Positions 12,988 through 23,586 of a stretch of DNA of 64,000 bases are shown one piece after another; within the stretch, counting starts at the first letter, position 1, and every line of letters begins with the position of its first letter. The DNA is from Alisma plantago-aquatica. Lineage: Eukaryota; Streptophyta; Magnoliopsida; Alismatales; Alismataceae. The DNA lies in assembly GCA_963693085.1 (NCBI GenBank), contig OY856411.1:1347029550-1347093549 (forward strand). Direction: 5' to 3'. The translations under genes were made by a program, and so were the position numbers. The notes under the pieces are model-generated. The model made no database searches, was not told the origin of the DNA, and saw nothing but the letters and a program-made list of their open reading frames with translations.

Positions 12988-13263
12988 TGTAACATCCCAA
13001 GATTTGTGTCCTAGGATATAACGATCTTAAAAGGAATGATTTGACTACCCATATCATCAATGTCCACCTCATTTTCAATGAGCCCATCACTAAGAACTTT
13101 GTGGTTAAATGTGCTCAGCCCAGAATAGTACTAGGATGGGTAACCAGTTGGGAAGTTGATCCCTACTTGTTCATGAGTGAGGAAAAAGTAAGAAACTAAG
13201 TCTAGGGGGAGTTTGTGGGGCCATTCATCATTCCTAAAACTCTACTAAAGCCTTGGGCAATTG
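12988..13263 (+). repeat. Cassandra-like 5' LTR, first part
   Basis: Begins tgtaacatcccaagat and runs colinear with 17755-18030: tatcatcaa, the 5S-like block, gtttgtggggc, aaactctacta. It breaks off at gccttgggcaattg, where the nested element begins. The remaining 26 bp of this LTR are at 17429-17454. Confidence 0.8.
13083..13170 (+). other. 5S rRNA-like segment in LTR (Pol III internal promoter relic)
   Basis: Contains gtggttaaatgtgctc, agtactaggatgggt and gttgggaagttg in the order and spacing of box A, intermediate element and box C of plant 5S rRNA. The first part of 5S rRNA is much less conserved, so this is a derived copy and not a functional 5S gene. In Cassandra elements this segment is thought to supply an RNA polymerase III promoter. 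Confidence 0.75.
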
Positions 13264-14227
13264 TCTTGTAAAGATTTGATCTTTACGATCAAATTTTTAC
13301 AAAAGATTTATCAAAACATATAAACAAGTCTTTTAATTCATACAATTTTCTCAAAGTACATGATGTTCTTAGAAAAGATACACATACATTGAATACTGAT
13401 GAATAAAATTTGAGCTATCTCATCTTCATCTTCTAACAGAGGATATGTGACAAGTGTAGTGTCATTTTATCAATCAATAGAGAGGAATGTTAAGGTTTGG
13501 AGATTCTAAGGCTTGAGTTCAATCTTTGATAGGGAATCCACATTGTGAACATCGATGTGGAGAGAAAGATGTGATCTTAGAGGCTCTAGTTGCTAATATT
13601 GGGTTGTCATTCCTCCTATAACAACCAGAGAGTCAGGGCTCGAGGAGTAAGGTATGGGCACATTTTGTCAAATACTAACCTACATATATATTTGTAAAAA
13701 CTCCTAGTTCGCTAATTACTTCCACAACTTTTAAACCAAGGCTCATAATTCTTTTAACATTTCATATTTTCGAATTCTATTGGACTAGGTAATAATATTA
13801 GCACATATAGTTATGATTATAAGATGTATACTTTAATCACTCCCCTAATTAATTCTAATATTTTTATATATATGCTATGAACAATATTTTTCTTTGAATC
13901 AAGACCCATTAGATGTATAATCGAGAGTACTATGTGAATGGAAGGTGAAATCAATATATCTAGGCTCCAATATTTTTAATTGTTGTAAAGGACACTAAAG
14001 TACTTCAGAGAAGGACTAGTTTATAAATATTTCTCATGTGATAAAAGTGCACTTATGTATACATGAATTTCAAAAAAAGACAAACTAATATCCAAGAACA
14101 TGATATTTGACCAAAATAACCAAATGAGATTTAGAATGAAGGACGAATTTGCAAATGAACTCAGAGTTTGAAAGAATTATGAATTATAGCTTAAAATAGT
14201 TTATTACTGAAAATCCAATATGTTACA
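13264..14227 (-). repeat. LTR of nested 4.2-kb element (3' LTR on minus strand)
   Basis: Pairs with 16468-17428. Shared stretches include aaacaagtctttt, gtacatgatgttcttag, a ctaacagagg block, gtagtgtcatttt, the tgggttgtcattcctcc block and the final aaatccaatatgttaca. Confidence 0.8.
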
Positions 14228-16467
14228 ACTCTCTACCCCTTAAAGAGAATTTTGTCCCTAAAATTTACACATCTATGGTCTATTGTGAATTACCCTCTAC
14301 CCTTTGGAAGGAATTTTCATTAACTAACAACCTAAAGGGGATACAAGGTATGACATCTAGTATTCTTATTTTTCTTTTAATCATTAGTCTATGATAAAGT
14401 CTAGGTGTTATCAATCATGTTCTCATTTAGTGTGCCTCTACTCTAGAATTTTCCTCATACCTCTTTGATTGTGACTTAGCTCTATAATCTTTGACAAAAT
14501 TCCAAAAAACTATTCTTTTACATATAGTATTATAAAGAAAATACTTGATTACATATAGTATTATAAAGAAAATATTTTACGACAAAACATTTCAATGTAA
14601 AATAAAAAATGTCCAAAATTAATGTGACAACCAAGTGAAAATCACCTCATGACTACATTCTAATTACTATTACTCCATCATCACAACTACTTGAAATATT
14701 TTGGGAATTTAGATTTCTATGAAACATAAAGTGTCACCTGAGCACTTAGTGATGCATGGTCCATATAATTCCTCTAAGGCCATGTACTCATTTCTAGGTT
14801 AAGTATCTAAATTATGAATATAAAAATTTTGTGGTACACCAAAAAATTAGTAGATAAACTATAGATATCATTGCTAAGTTTGAAGCATTATCAAAATTTA
14901 CTCAGTTTTTTGTCACTAATCTTTATGTGATGTTTTATTGGGTCAAAAATTTAGATATACTTTATTTCTATTTCTCCATTTTCAGTGGGTAGGGTTTTAC
15001 ATCAATATGATGCTTAGTTCAACATAAATTATCTAAAGTTTTATATTTTTTGTAAATTGGGAGTCTCAAAATCTAGAGGTCCTAATATTTATTTGATTTT
15101 ACCATTTAATTATCTTATTATGGATAGGGATGCAGTTTTAAATCTATTTTTTTAATTTTTCATCTATATAAATATAATGTTGAATTTGTAATTTTTCATT
15201 TTTACTCTCGTTAATATCACAATTACATATATAAAAGGAGAACTTATTATTTAACTCATCATATTTGTAGTGGTTTCTGTGTCAATGTTATCATGAGGTA
15301 GTTTCTTTTTGAAGTTGATATGTGTGCAAATTATGAATTGAACAAGTTTTGGATTATCTTTGCTTTTAAATTTTTTGATTATCCTCAATTTATATCCATA
15401 TGTATATAATGTGGGATTGACTCCAACTGATAATTACACATATATAAGGGGAAATACCAATTGTCTCTTAGACCTCTAAATTTCCAATTGATCATCATGG
15501 GTCATTTTGGTTGAATTTATTGTGAGGGACACTCCCTTACTAGATATGTAGTCTATATGTGATGTTGCTTGTTTTCTTAATCTATACAATAAATATTTAC
15601 CGTGCACTTTTCCTTTATATATGTTAACATATTATAATTTTCTATATAAGTGATGAATGTATATAGCCCCCTTTATTGTTTGAATTGGTTTGAATATTTT
15701 ACTCAAATATTAGGGTTTTGCCCAAGTAGTAGAAATTATCTTGGCTAGCTCAGTATGTAAAGTGAGGAGACCCAACCACCACCTAAGTGCATTAAGAGTA
15801 ATCACATTAGAATTTTCACTAAACATCCCTCCTTAGTCATCTCATATCATTCCACTATCATGGTGATGAATGATTTTTATTTAATTGATAAATATGAAAT
15901 AAAGTATTTATGGTACATTCCTCTTAAATAGATTTTAAGATTCCAAATGGAAGTTTTAAAATATGACTATGCATGCATGGAACTTACCATTTTAGTGTGG
16001 ATGCTATGATATATATTTATTCTCTCTCTCTATATGTGTGTGTCTATATATATAGGTATATATATGTTTGCAATTACTTGTGGCTGTACCAAACTATTGA
16101 GAAACTCTAGGGCACTCTAACCATTTGTGTTCCTATGATGGTGATTTTAATGCTCCAAGGGCCTCACTAGTAGTCTACATACATGTTACATACTTCTCTC
16201 CATGTAAATCAATGTCTAAGGGAGTACAAAAGCCAGTAGATGAGCTAAATATGTTTTGTGACTTTCTATATTAAGGTACATTTCTCAATATCCTAGGATC
16301 TTAGTGTTTCCTTCTCATAGTCCAGGTATATCCTTATATTGAGCCAATAATACTAGAGTTTGTTGTAACTATTTTCATAAGTACCATCTACTAAATTTGT
16401 ATTCCTAACTAACTTTAATGTTCCATAAAACATGCATGAGTTCAGACTGTTTACATCTATGATGCCA
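14228..16467 (-). other. Non-coding interior of the nested 4.2-kb element
   Basis: AT-rich DNA with no convincing reading frame or transposon motif on either strand. It begins with the polypurine tract (minus strand) at 14228-14241 and ends with a degenerate primer site at 16455-16467. It includes a short exact duplication of the acatatagtattataaagaaaa block at about 14521-14570 and a TA/TG-rich low-complexity patch at about 16010-16068. Confidence 0.6.
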
Positions 16468-17428
16468 TGCTATAAAAACTATATCTTTATGATCAAAGTT
16501 TTACAAAAGCTTTATTAGAATATATAAACAAGTCTTTTCATCCATATAATTTTCTTAAAGTACATGATGTTCTTAGAAAATATACATATACACCAAATAC
16601 TATTAAATAAAATTTTACCTAATCTAATCTTCATATTCTAACAGAGGGCATGTAAAGGGTGTAGTGTCATTTTCCCGATCAACAGAAAAGATGATTAGGT
16701 TTGAAGATTCTAGGTCTTGAGTTTCTTTTGCGATAGGGTGTCAATATTTTGGGCATCAATGTGGAGAGAATGAAGTCTTCTTAGGTTCCCTAGTTGCTAG
16801 AGCTGGGTTGTCATTCCTCCTTTAACAACCAGAGAATACGAAGGCATGGGCACACTATTCTCAAATACTAACCTTAGTAATCATTAGTACAAACTCCTAA
16901 TTTACTAATTACTTCCATATATTTTTTGAGTTCTAAATAAGGATTCTAATTCCTTTAATATTTCATATGTTCAAATTCTATTGGACTAGATAAAAATATT
17001 TACATCTATAGTTAGGATTCTAATATGTATACTTTAATCACTCCTATAAATAATTCTAATGTTTATATATTTTACTATGATTAATATTTTTCTTTGAATC
17101 CAAGCCCATTATATGTATAATTGAGAATATTATGCGAATGGAAGGTGAAATTAATATATCTAGGCTCTAATATTTTGAAATATTTTAAAGGACACCAAAG
17201 TAGAAACAAAAGGACTAGTGTGTAAATATGTCACAAGTGAGGAAAATGCACTCATTTAGACAAGGATTTGAAAAGGATACAAACTAATATCCAAAAACAT
17301 GATAGTTGAGTGAAATAATCAAATGACATTTAGAATGAAGAACCAATTTGCATATGGACTCAATTTTCAAAAGAATTATGAATTGTATCTTAAAATAGAT
17401 TTAGTGCCCAAAAATCCAATATGTTACA
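16468..17428 (-). repeat. LTR of nested 4.2-kb element (5' LTR on minus strand)
   Basis: Colinear partner of 13264-14227. Its left end tgctata is CA on the minus strand and is directly followed there by the primer-site-like tggcatcatagat. Its right end is tgttaca, giving a TG start on the minus strand. Confidence 0.8.
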
Positions 17429-17454
17429 GGGCTAGAGCATTGCAATTGGTATCA
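17429..17454 (+). repeat. Cassandra-like 5' LTR, last 26 bp
   Basis: gggctagagcattgca corresponds to gggattgagcatgtaca at the end of the 3' LTR (18029-18045). It ends in CA and is followed after 2 bp by the primer site, showing that the 4.2-kb element landed near the end of this LTR. Confidence 0.75.
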
Positions 17455-17456
17455 AA

Positions 17457-17469
17457 GCCAACTCCCCAT
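17457..17469 (+). other. Primer binding site, initiator tRNA-Met type (TRIM)
   Basis: tggtatcaaagcc differs by one base from the usual plant retroelement primer site complementary to the 3' end of initiator tRNA-Met. It sits 2 bp after the 5' LTR end. Confidence 0.85.
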
Positions 17470-17754
17470 CCAGTAGGTGGGGCCCATCATGGTCATGTGA
17501 TAGTGCGGTTTTGAGCCTTACGGTCTAGGCATGTTGGAAAGAACTATACGAGTTGATATAGATACCCTTACACTAGTTTCATCCAAGCATGTTGGAAAGG
17601 GCAATCCAAAGTTACAGAGCCACACTTGTGCTGGTAGCTATGACTGGAGTTCGGTGTACATGACCATTATGGGTTTGCACTGAAATAGGGAAGTTACTAT
17701 GAGGCCATATAGTTGAGCTTTGATGAGGTTGTCGAGAGTCTAGGCGGAGGAGAT
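17470..17754 (+). other. TRIM interior and polypurine tract
   Basis: About 0.3 kb without a gene, the size expected for a TRIM interior. It contains two copies of gcatgttggaaag about 60 bp apart. It ends in ggcggaggagat (about 17743-17754), a purine-rich tract that would prime plus-strand synthesis right before the 3' LTR. Confidence 0.7.
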
Positions 17755-18045
17755 TGTAACATCCTAAGATGGGTGGACAAGGACAAAATGATCTTAAATA
17801 ATTGATTGGGCTACCAATATCATCAAGGTGAACCTCCTTTTTCAGGGAACCAATCACTATGAACTATTTGGTTAAACGTGCTCAGCTCAAAGTAGTACTA
17901 TGATGGGTGTCCAGTCAGGAAGTTGATCATGCCTTGTGCGTGAGCGAGGAAAAGTATGAATTTAAGATCTAATAGTGGTTTGTGGGGCTAATCGTGAATC
18001 CTGAAACTCTACTAGAGCCTTATGCAGAGGGATTGAGCATGTACA
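17755..18045 (+). repeat. Cassandra-like 3' LTR with 5S rRNA-like segment
   Basis: 291 bp, starting tgtaacatcctaag and ending gcatgtaca. The 5S-like part is at about 17849-17930: ggttaaacgtgctc, agtagtacta and gatgggtgtcc, followed by aggaagtt. It is followed directly by the ACTAG target duplication. Confidence 0.8.
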
Positions 18046-18050
18046 ACTAG
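18046..18050. repeat. Target-site duplication ACTAG (right)
   Basis: Identical to 12983-12987. The copia LTR sequence resumes directly after it. Confidence 0.85.
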
Positions 18051-18325
18051 TATCACATGTATTATTGTTGTCCAATACACAACAATACTTGACTAGGGAT
18101 ATTTTAATAGTGTTTTTAGCATCCATTATCATCTCATGTTCAAGTCATGTATTTTAAGTCACATGACTTTGAACCAATCATTCTAAGGACATTTATTATG
18201 TACAATAATATACCAGTAACATAATGTGCATCAGCAAATTGGAATTGCTTCTATTAATTAACTAAAAGGACAGAATATTCCTAAAGCTACCATCTAATGA
18301 TTTGATTCTAGGTCAATATACATAC

Positions 18326-21300
18326 ATTAATAACTCATGCTTATTTAATTAAAAAATATTCCATACATGTCCACTAAATTTCCAACCAACTCATTATTTA
18401 GGAATTTAGGCAATGTTATCATAAAGTAAGATAGTCCTTTGCTATAAAATTTTCCAATTGAATTTGAATCTATAGATTAGGAGCTAAAGAAATACAACTT
18501 ATTAAGAATGAATCTAAATTGTTAGCATTCAATTCCCCAAATGTTTCCTCAATTGGTTACCCAACCTCATAAATAACACAAGTAATGTATTCATTGAACT
18601 ATAGTGAGGTAAAATTTAAATATGATTCAAAACCTAAACACTCTCAGATTTTAAACACCTCAAAAACGTTGCCAAGAACTAATGTTCTTGAATCACAATC
18701 AAACTTTGAGTAATTAGTCCTTTTCTTTCTCCTTCCAACATAGAGACTCTAGAAATGGGGATTGTAGAGAAACAAAGTGAAAAGAGGATAACTATATATA
18801 TATATATATATATATATTTCAAATTAGTGGGTGGACATTTTATAGAAATAGAAAATAAGATTCACCTTGAAAAATATCTAAATTTTTTAACTTACTTTAT
18901 TTCACAAACTCTAGAAAAATAAAATCCTGGATCATCATCTCCATTTCTTTCCTCTTCCAAATCCTAACTCGACCTCTCCCTCAAGAATTTTGTATCATTG
19001 AAGTGAAAGATGATTTGTGAGAGATACTAGAGTGTTAGGTTACTAATAAAAATCAATTGAGGTGCTTCAAACAATTGCAAAAATGCCCTACATTACATTT
19101 TCTATTATAGAAGACAAGTTTGTCACTCAAGTTGTTCATGTCATGAAATATTGGATGATGAAGCAGTCTATGGTAAGATAACTATTATTCAAAAATTATG
19201 AAAATTATTATTTTGTGTTAAATGAAGTTCCAAGATAGAGTTAAAATTTCAGTTCATATGGATATGCCAATAAATAAATTAAAATTAAACGTCATACTAT
19301 TATGCTTCATCCTGAATGCATGGTCGGCTAAGTTGGTCCTGGATGAAATTTAGTCGACCAACAGATTTAAAGAGCATTCAAAATATTTGTTATTATTTAG
19401 AAACACTTATATTTGATTATATAAAATATATTAAAATTTCAAAGAAATATGAGTTATAGATAAAATAGTATAAATTATTTACTACACCACTATATTTGAC
19501 ACATTCTGTAATTCATATACTATTGAAATCCTAATTTTTGCTGACTATAATTTTCACTTCCAAATCCCTGATTGTTTAGAATAAAAACATTCTTAGTTTC
19601 TATTAGATTTAAAACATAATAATTATACTATAATTATTAATTAAACTTAAATAATGATAAATCAAGTTAAGCATGAAATCTTCTCAATAAACTCTAATTA
19701 GATGACTAAGATTAAATCATGTCATTAAAATAGAATTAGTGTTCATCTAGAATGTTGGTCTTATAAATAAGTATATTATAGAGTAACAATAAAATTACAT
19801 GTCAGAAGACCCTGTATGACACCTAAATCTGAGATCACTCTTAAATATGTTGAAGGATGGGGCCACACATAATATTAAATCTCCTATTTGATAAACCCCT
19901 AGAAAACACATATTTAATAGTTTTCAATTTAAAACCCATAATATGATGATATATATTCATATATGAATATAAGGAAATAAATAGGGTATATTCATTGGTC
20001 ACTCAGACATATAGGACTATTACAAAGATTCACTAATTATAGTTTCACATACAAGCCCTAATGATAATTTTCAATGATAACTTTACAAAATTTGCAGTAA
20101 TAATGACAAAAGTAATAAGACCCCTATTCCCAGAATCTAAATAGTGGATATTACTATAGACATTCTTCACAATTCACACCTCTTGATGGCTTCTATTGTG
20201 GTGGGATTTTTTTAGATGGATCTCCCTAATGTTTTTGGTTGTGCTGTTGTCATGACCCTAAAAGTTTTAAAGTATCCCTCATATGTAATTAGGCTACGAA
20301 GTGGATAAAGACTCAACAAGATATACAAATATGCAATGTATATTAGAAGGGGAAAGGTACAACATTCAAAACAATACAAAAGGAAATATGAAACTAAATT
20401 GAATATGAAATCCTAATATATTACAACATGTGGTTCTACTATCTTATTAATATCTTACTTTATCCCTCATCAACTTGATTTCACATACCAAGTTTCCTTG
20501 ACAAGTAACAAATTTCTAAATAACCAATAATATACATTTTGGGTTCCTTGAAAAGTTTTGCAGCACCTACTAAAGCAATTGTCACACACTAGATTTCTTT
20601 CTTGTAGGGGCACATTGGTCTGCACACTACATAGTCCAGGACATCACATTCCCCGTACTCAGAACCAAGTCCAACCTTTCACTAGAAACGTAGGATTATT
20701 ATTTACTCATCACACTTCTAATCTAAAAATAATCTGGAGGATGAGTCATGTCAGAACTTCTTAATCAATCACGGTCCCAAGGCTAGTCAGGAGACAATCC
20801 TTAAACATCATGTACAAGAAATAATCCAAATCAATTAGCAACAAAAAGTAGTTATTATATTGGTTGATTAGAAACTATCATTTCACAATAATCACATAAT
20901 TATCATATGTAGGATATGCAACATATCCTTTTTATGTTCCCACCACAACCATCTAATACTACTCTAGAATCATTTATAAGATCACCCAAAGCTCCAATTA
21001 CAATTATTAAAAAAATCACTCATAGTGATCCCCAAGATCCATTTAATGAATGTTGACACACATTAACTAAACTTGGGCTTCACGTAGAAGTAACATCAGT
21101 TACTCAGGTCTTCTAACATCATGAGGAATGGGTGACACAACTTCACGATCTAAAAAATTGTTCATTGGTTTGATTAACCAATTTCTTATGTGAGTAGACA
21201 ATATAGAAAAACAAATAAACAAATTTAAATGTTCATTTTCTATATGTAGAGAATGTATGATTCAAGAAAATCATTGTTCATGTATAAGTTTTCATTTAGA

Positions 21301-21708
21301 AAAGAACTAAAAAATAATGAAATCATAAATGCAAGAATAAGGACAAATTCAACGTTTAAAACTATAGGTTTCTCCAATTTATTTTTTACCCTAGAACAAC
21401 TTCACTTGTCCAATTAGAAGCTTCCATGGTGTGCTCGCATGTACAACTCACCATCCATGCCCTAGAGTTTTTTCCATCACCCTAATACAACTAAATTATC
21501 CCATGTCTACCATTGGACTAGGTAGTAGCCTATACAATCTTTATTTTCTTATTCTCACACCTTGGTACAACCCTAGTTCAAACCTTATCTCACACCTCAT
21601 ATCACATATCTCTTCTTTCACTATACACTTACATTTATTATGATCAGGGGATATCTCCTAATCCTTTTTACAACAAGGGAGTTGAGGCGTGTCCCCCACC
21701 TATGTGGC
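18326..21708. other. AT-rich spacer, no gene recognised
   Basis: Very AT-rich DNA with only short chance reading frames. An (AT)n run lies at 18793-18817. A possible decayed LTR terminus, tgtcatgaccctaaaag, lies near 20248, but I found no partner end or target duplication. Nothing else can be supported. Confidence 0.6.
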
Positions 21709-23571
21709 TGTGATAACTTGGAAATTCGCACTTTGATTTTAACTCCTATTTATAACCCAACTCTTGTTCTTGATGTTGATTTCATTTTGGTATGTGTATC
21801 GATGCACAATTGATTCATCTAGCTTGCGTGTATCGCCTTGGTGATACTCAAATTGACAAAAATCAAGTATACTTTGATTTCACACCTAATCACTTTTCTC
21901 TTGAATTTTGATCACATATTTGTAAACATTTGTTCCTTGTTCTTGTGCTCATATTGTAGATCTCTCTCTCTCTCTCTCTAATTTCCAACACACCTAATTT
22001 CACTCAATTCTAAGTTAAGATGAGGGAGTTCTGTTTATTCAAAAATCCAAGCTCAAACCTTAATTTACATCATTTTATCTCATATTTCAGTCTTGGGCCG
22101 ACACCCCTTTTTGGCCTAGACCTACAGCAGACCCACGCATCACCCCTTTTCCCTTTTGCTTCTTTGTTCCCCACGGGCCATTGTGAACCATTTGATCTTA
22201 GCGCCATGGATCACAGGCACATCCAATGGTTGGGAAGTTGTCCTCTTCCCCAAGTTTGATGTTACCTTGACAGTAGCTTTACATCTGCTTTATGATGACC
22301 AATCTCCATGCTTTGTGCCTCTTTTGGCCAAGATTTCCGCCTATTTTGGTCCATATTGACCTTCCTATTGCTTTCTCCTTTATTCTTCTTCTCATCTGTA
22401 ACTCCAGCTCCCTCTTTCTCCCCCTTCATGGAGTTTTAGACCTCTAGGCTAGGAGCAACTCCAGCGAACTTCCTCTCCTTCCTCAGTCATCCACACATCA
22501 TGTCAAGCATGACAGTGAGTTTGTGAAACCAAGGCACACCATCTCGGCCACCTTGAGTCGCCTGAGGACCCCTCCTCTTCTCAGCCCTCAACCCTCCTTG
22601 CTTCCAGTTGCCATAACAAGGTGTAGGTCACACGCTAGTGATCCACATGTAAGATAGAGATGCCTAGCCACTGTCAATCATAGACTGGGTCTCGCAACCA
22701 TGACCAGGTAGTTGACAATTTCCCCCAACCTCTGTGAGCGGTGAAAAGAGTTCAAGATCCGAATGAAAATATGAGGCACCCACCTAGTGAACTGTCGACC
22801 CTTGGATTCAAATCCAAGGGTCCACATCGCCTAGAATAAGGATCTCTTGGTTGAATCAATTGCCAAGATCTAGAGAAGATTGCTATATATGGTCTTATAA
22901 ATTAAGGGTTAAGCTTGTACTCTACTGTCAAGGTATGTTTTCCTCTTGACCCTACTATGATATTGGGTTGCTTGTATCTATGCTCATATGAATGCTTGGA
23001 TACTTACTTACTTGGTTGAGCTATTGTTCCTATGATTATTACTTGCATGTTTGAGTATTATATGTTAACATACCTTGAATATAATATACATGAATCCATT
23101 ATGCAACCTAATATTGACATATTGGATAAAGGAACCTAAAACATGCTTTGTATAAAATGATATCGTTAAGGGTTCTCACTTTATTTCTTCTTACTTTATA
23201 TGATGTTTCTAGTAAATCACCTTTTATTATATTCTTAAATTGTTTACATGCCTTTTCATAGCATACTTAATGCTTTAGCATTAATATGGTTTTTTAATCA
23301 AATTTTTATTTTCCAAATGAAGACATGCCGCACTCAGGACTCTAAACTCTAAAATGCAATACAAATGGGTGTACTTTAATCTAGAAATCGGTACATATGT
23401 ATGAATTCCATGTTAGTATCTTGTTACCTCTTGTTGTTGATACTTCTTTTACATATATATTGCTTGTGTGAAATATTTAAGCCATTCTATAGATGGATGC
23501 CCAAGCTCACTTGCCTTTGCCTATGTATCCATAAGGAGCATGGACCTAGGGTAATAAATAGTTCTGTGACA
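21709..23571 (+). repeat. 5' LTR of the 21.7-28.2 kb element
   Basis: 1863 bp, colinear with 26305-28159 along its length: gtatgtgtat...cttgcgtgtatc, cagtcttgggccgacacccc, tggttgggaagttgtcctc, ttggattcaaatccaaggg, cctaatattgacat. A CT microsatellite lies at 21962-21979. Reading frames at about 22020-22360 recur at the same LTR position in the other copy but with different lengths and frames, so they are not genes. Confidence 0.88.
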
Positions 23572-23573
23572 AA

Positions 23574-23586
23574 TGGTATCACAGCC
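23574..23586 (+). other. Primer binding site, initiator tRNA-Met type
   Basis: tggtatcacagcc, one mismatch from the standard plant retroelement site, 2 bp after the 5' LTR end. Confidence 0.85.

Larger units (their letters stand above)
13264..17428 (-). mobile_element. 4.2-kb non-autonomous LTR element nested in the TRIM
   Basis: Two direct repeats, 13264-14227 and 16468-17428 (about 0.96 kb each), enclose 2.24 kb of non-coding DNA. Orientation is minus: next to the left LTR lies a plus-strand pyrimidine run (14228-14241), which is a polypurine tract on the minus strand. Next to the right LTR lies tggcatcatagat (minus strand, 16455-16467), resembling the tRNA-Met primer site. The LTR termini are TGTAACA...CA on the minus strand in the better copy. 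No gag or pol motif was seen. The flanking 5-bp sequences (aattg, gggct) do not match, so the target duplication has decayed or the end was altered. Confidence 0.7.
12988..18045 (+). mobile_element. Cassandra-like TRIM (5S-bearing LTR element), split by a nested insertion
   Basis: A terminal-repeat retrotransposon in miniature with no protein coding. The 5' LTR is 12988-13263 plus 17429-17454 (302 bp joined). It is followed by 2 bp, then a tRNA-Met primer site at 17457-17469, a 0.3-kb interior, a purine tract ending at 17754 and a 3' LTR at 17755-18045 (291 bp). Both LTRs begin TGTAACATCC and contain a 5S rRNA-like segment, the hallmark of Cassandra elements. Perfect ACTAG target duplications flank the whole. 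It would depend on another element's enzymes. Removing the nested 13264-17428 element gives a TRIM of roughly 0.9 kb. Confidence 0.82.
11299..18325 (-). repeat. Family-A copia LTR (right copy), interrupted at 12987/18051
   Basis: The LTR runs 11299-12987 and resumes at 18051 after a nested insertion, ending at about 18325. The joined length is about 1.95 kb, against 2.17 kb for its partner at 5363-7533. It starts tgttgggttctt beside the primer site. Blocks such as the stem around 12652-12675 (aagaggcctcac) and the actaggga...agcatcc stretch after 18090 follow the same order as in the better copies. The right end is decayed and approximate. As a minus-strand element, this is the 5' LTR of the internal region at 7534-11298. 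Confidence 0.65.

Noticed and set aside
13060..13190. A functional 5S rRNA gene
   Set aside because: The first half of 5S rRNA is not preserved and both copies sit in LTRs of a TRIM; no T-run terminator at the right place.
17323..17514. Frame of 63 codons across the LTR end and primer site
   Set aside because: It spans an LTR junction of the nested element and the TRIM primer site, so it cannot be an inherited gene.
20248..21708. A further solo LTR beginning tgtcatgaccc near 20248
   Set aside because: No matching CA end with a target duplication could be found, so only a possible terminus is noted.
22020..22359. Frames starting MREFCLF that recur at 26610-26951
   Set aside because: They sit at the same place in two LTRs; lengths and frames differ after a few codons and no domain is seen. 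LTR sequence, not a gene.
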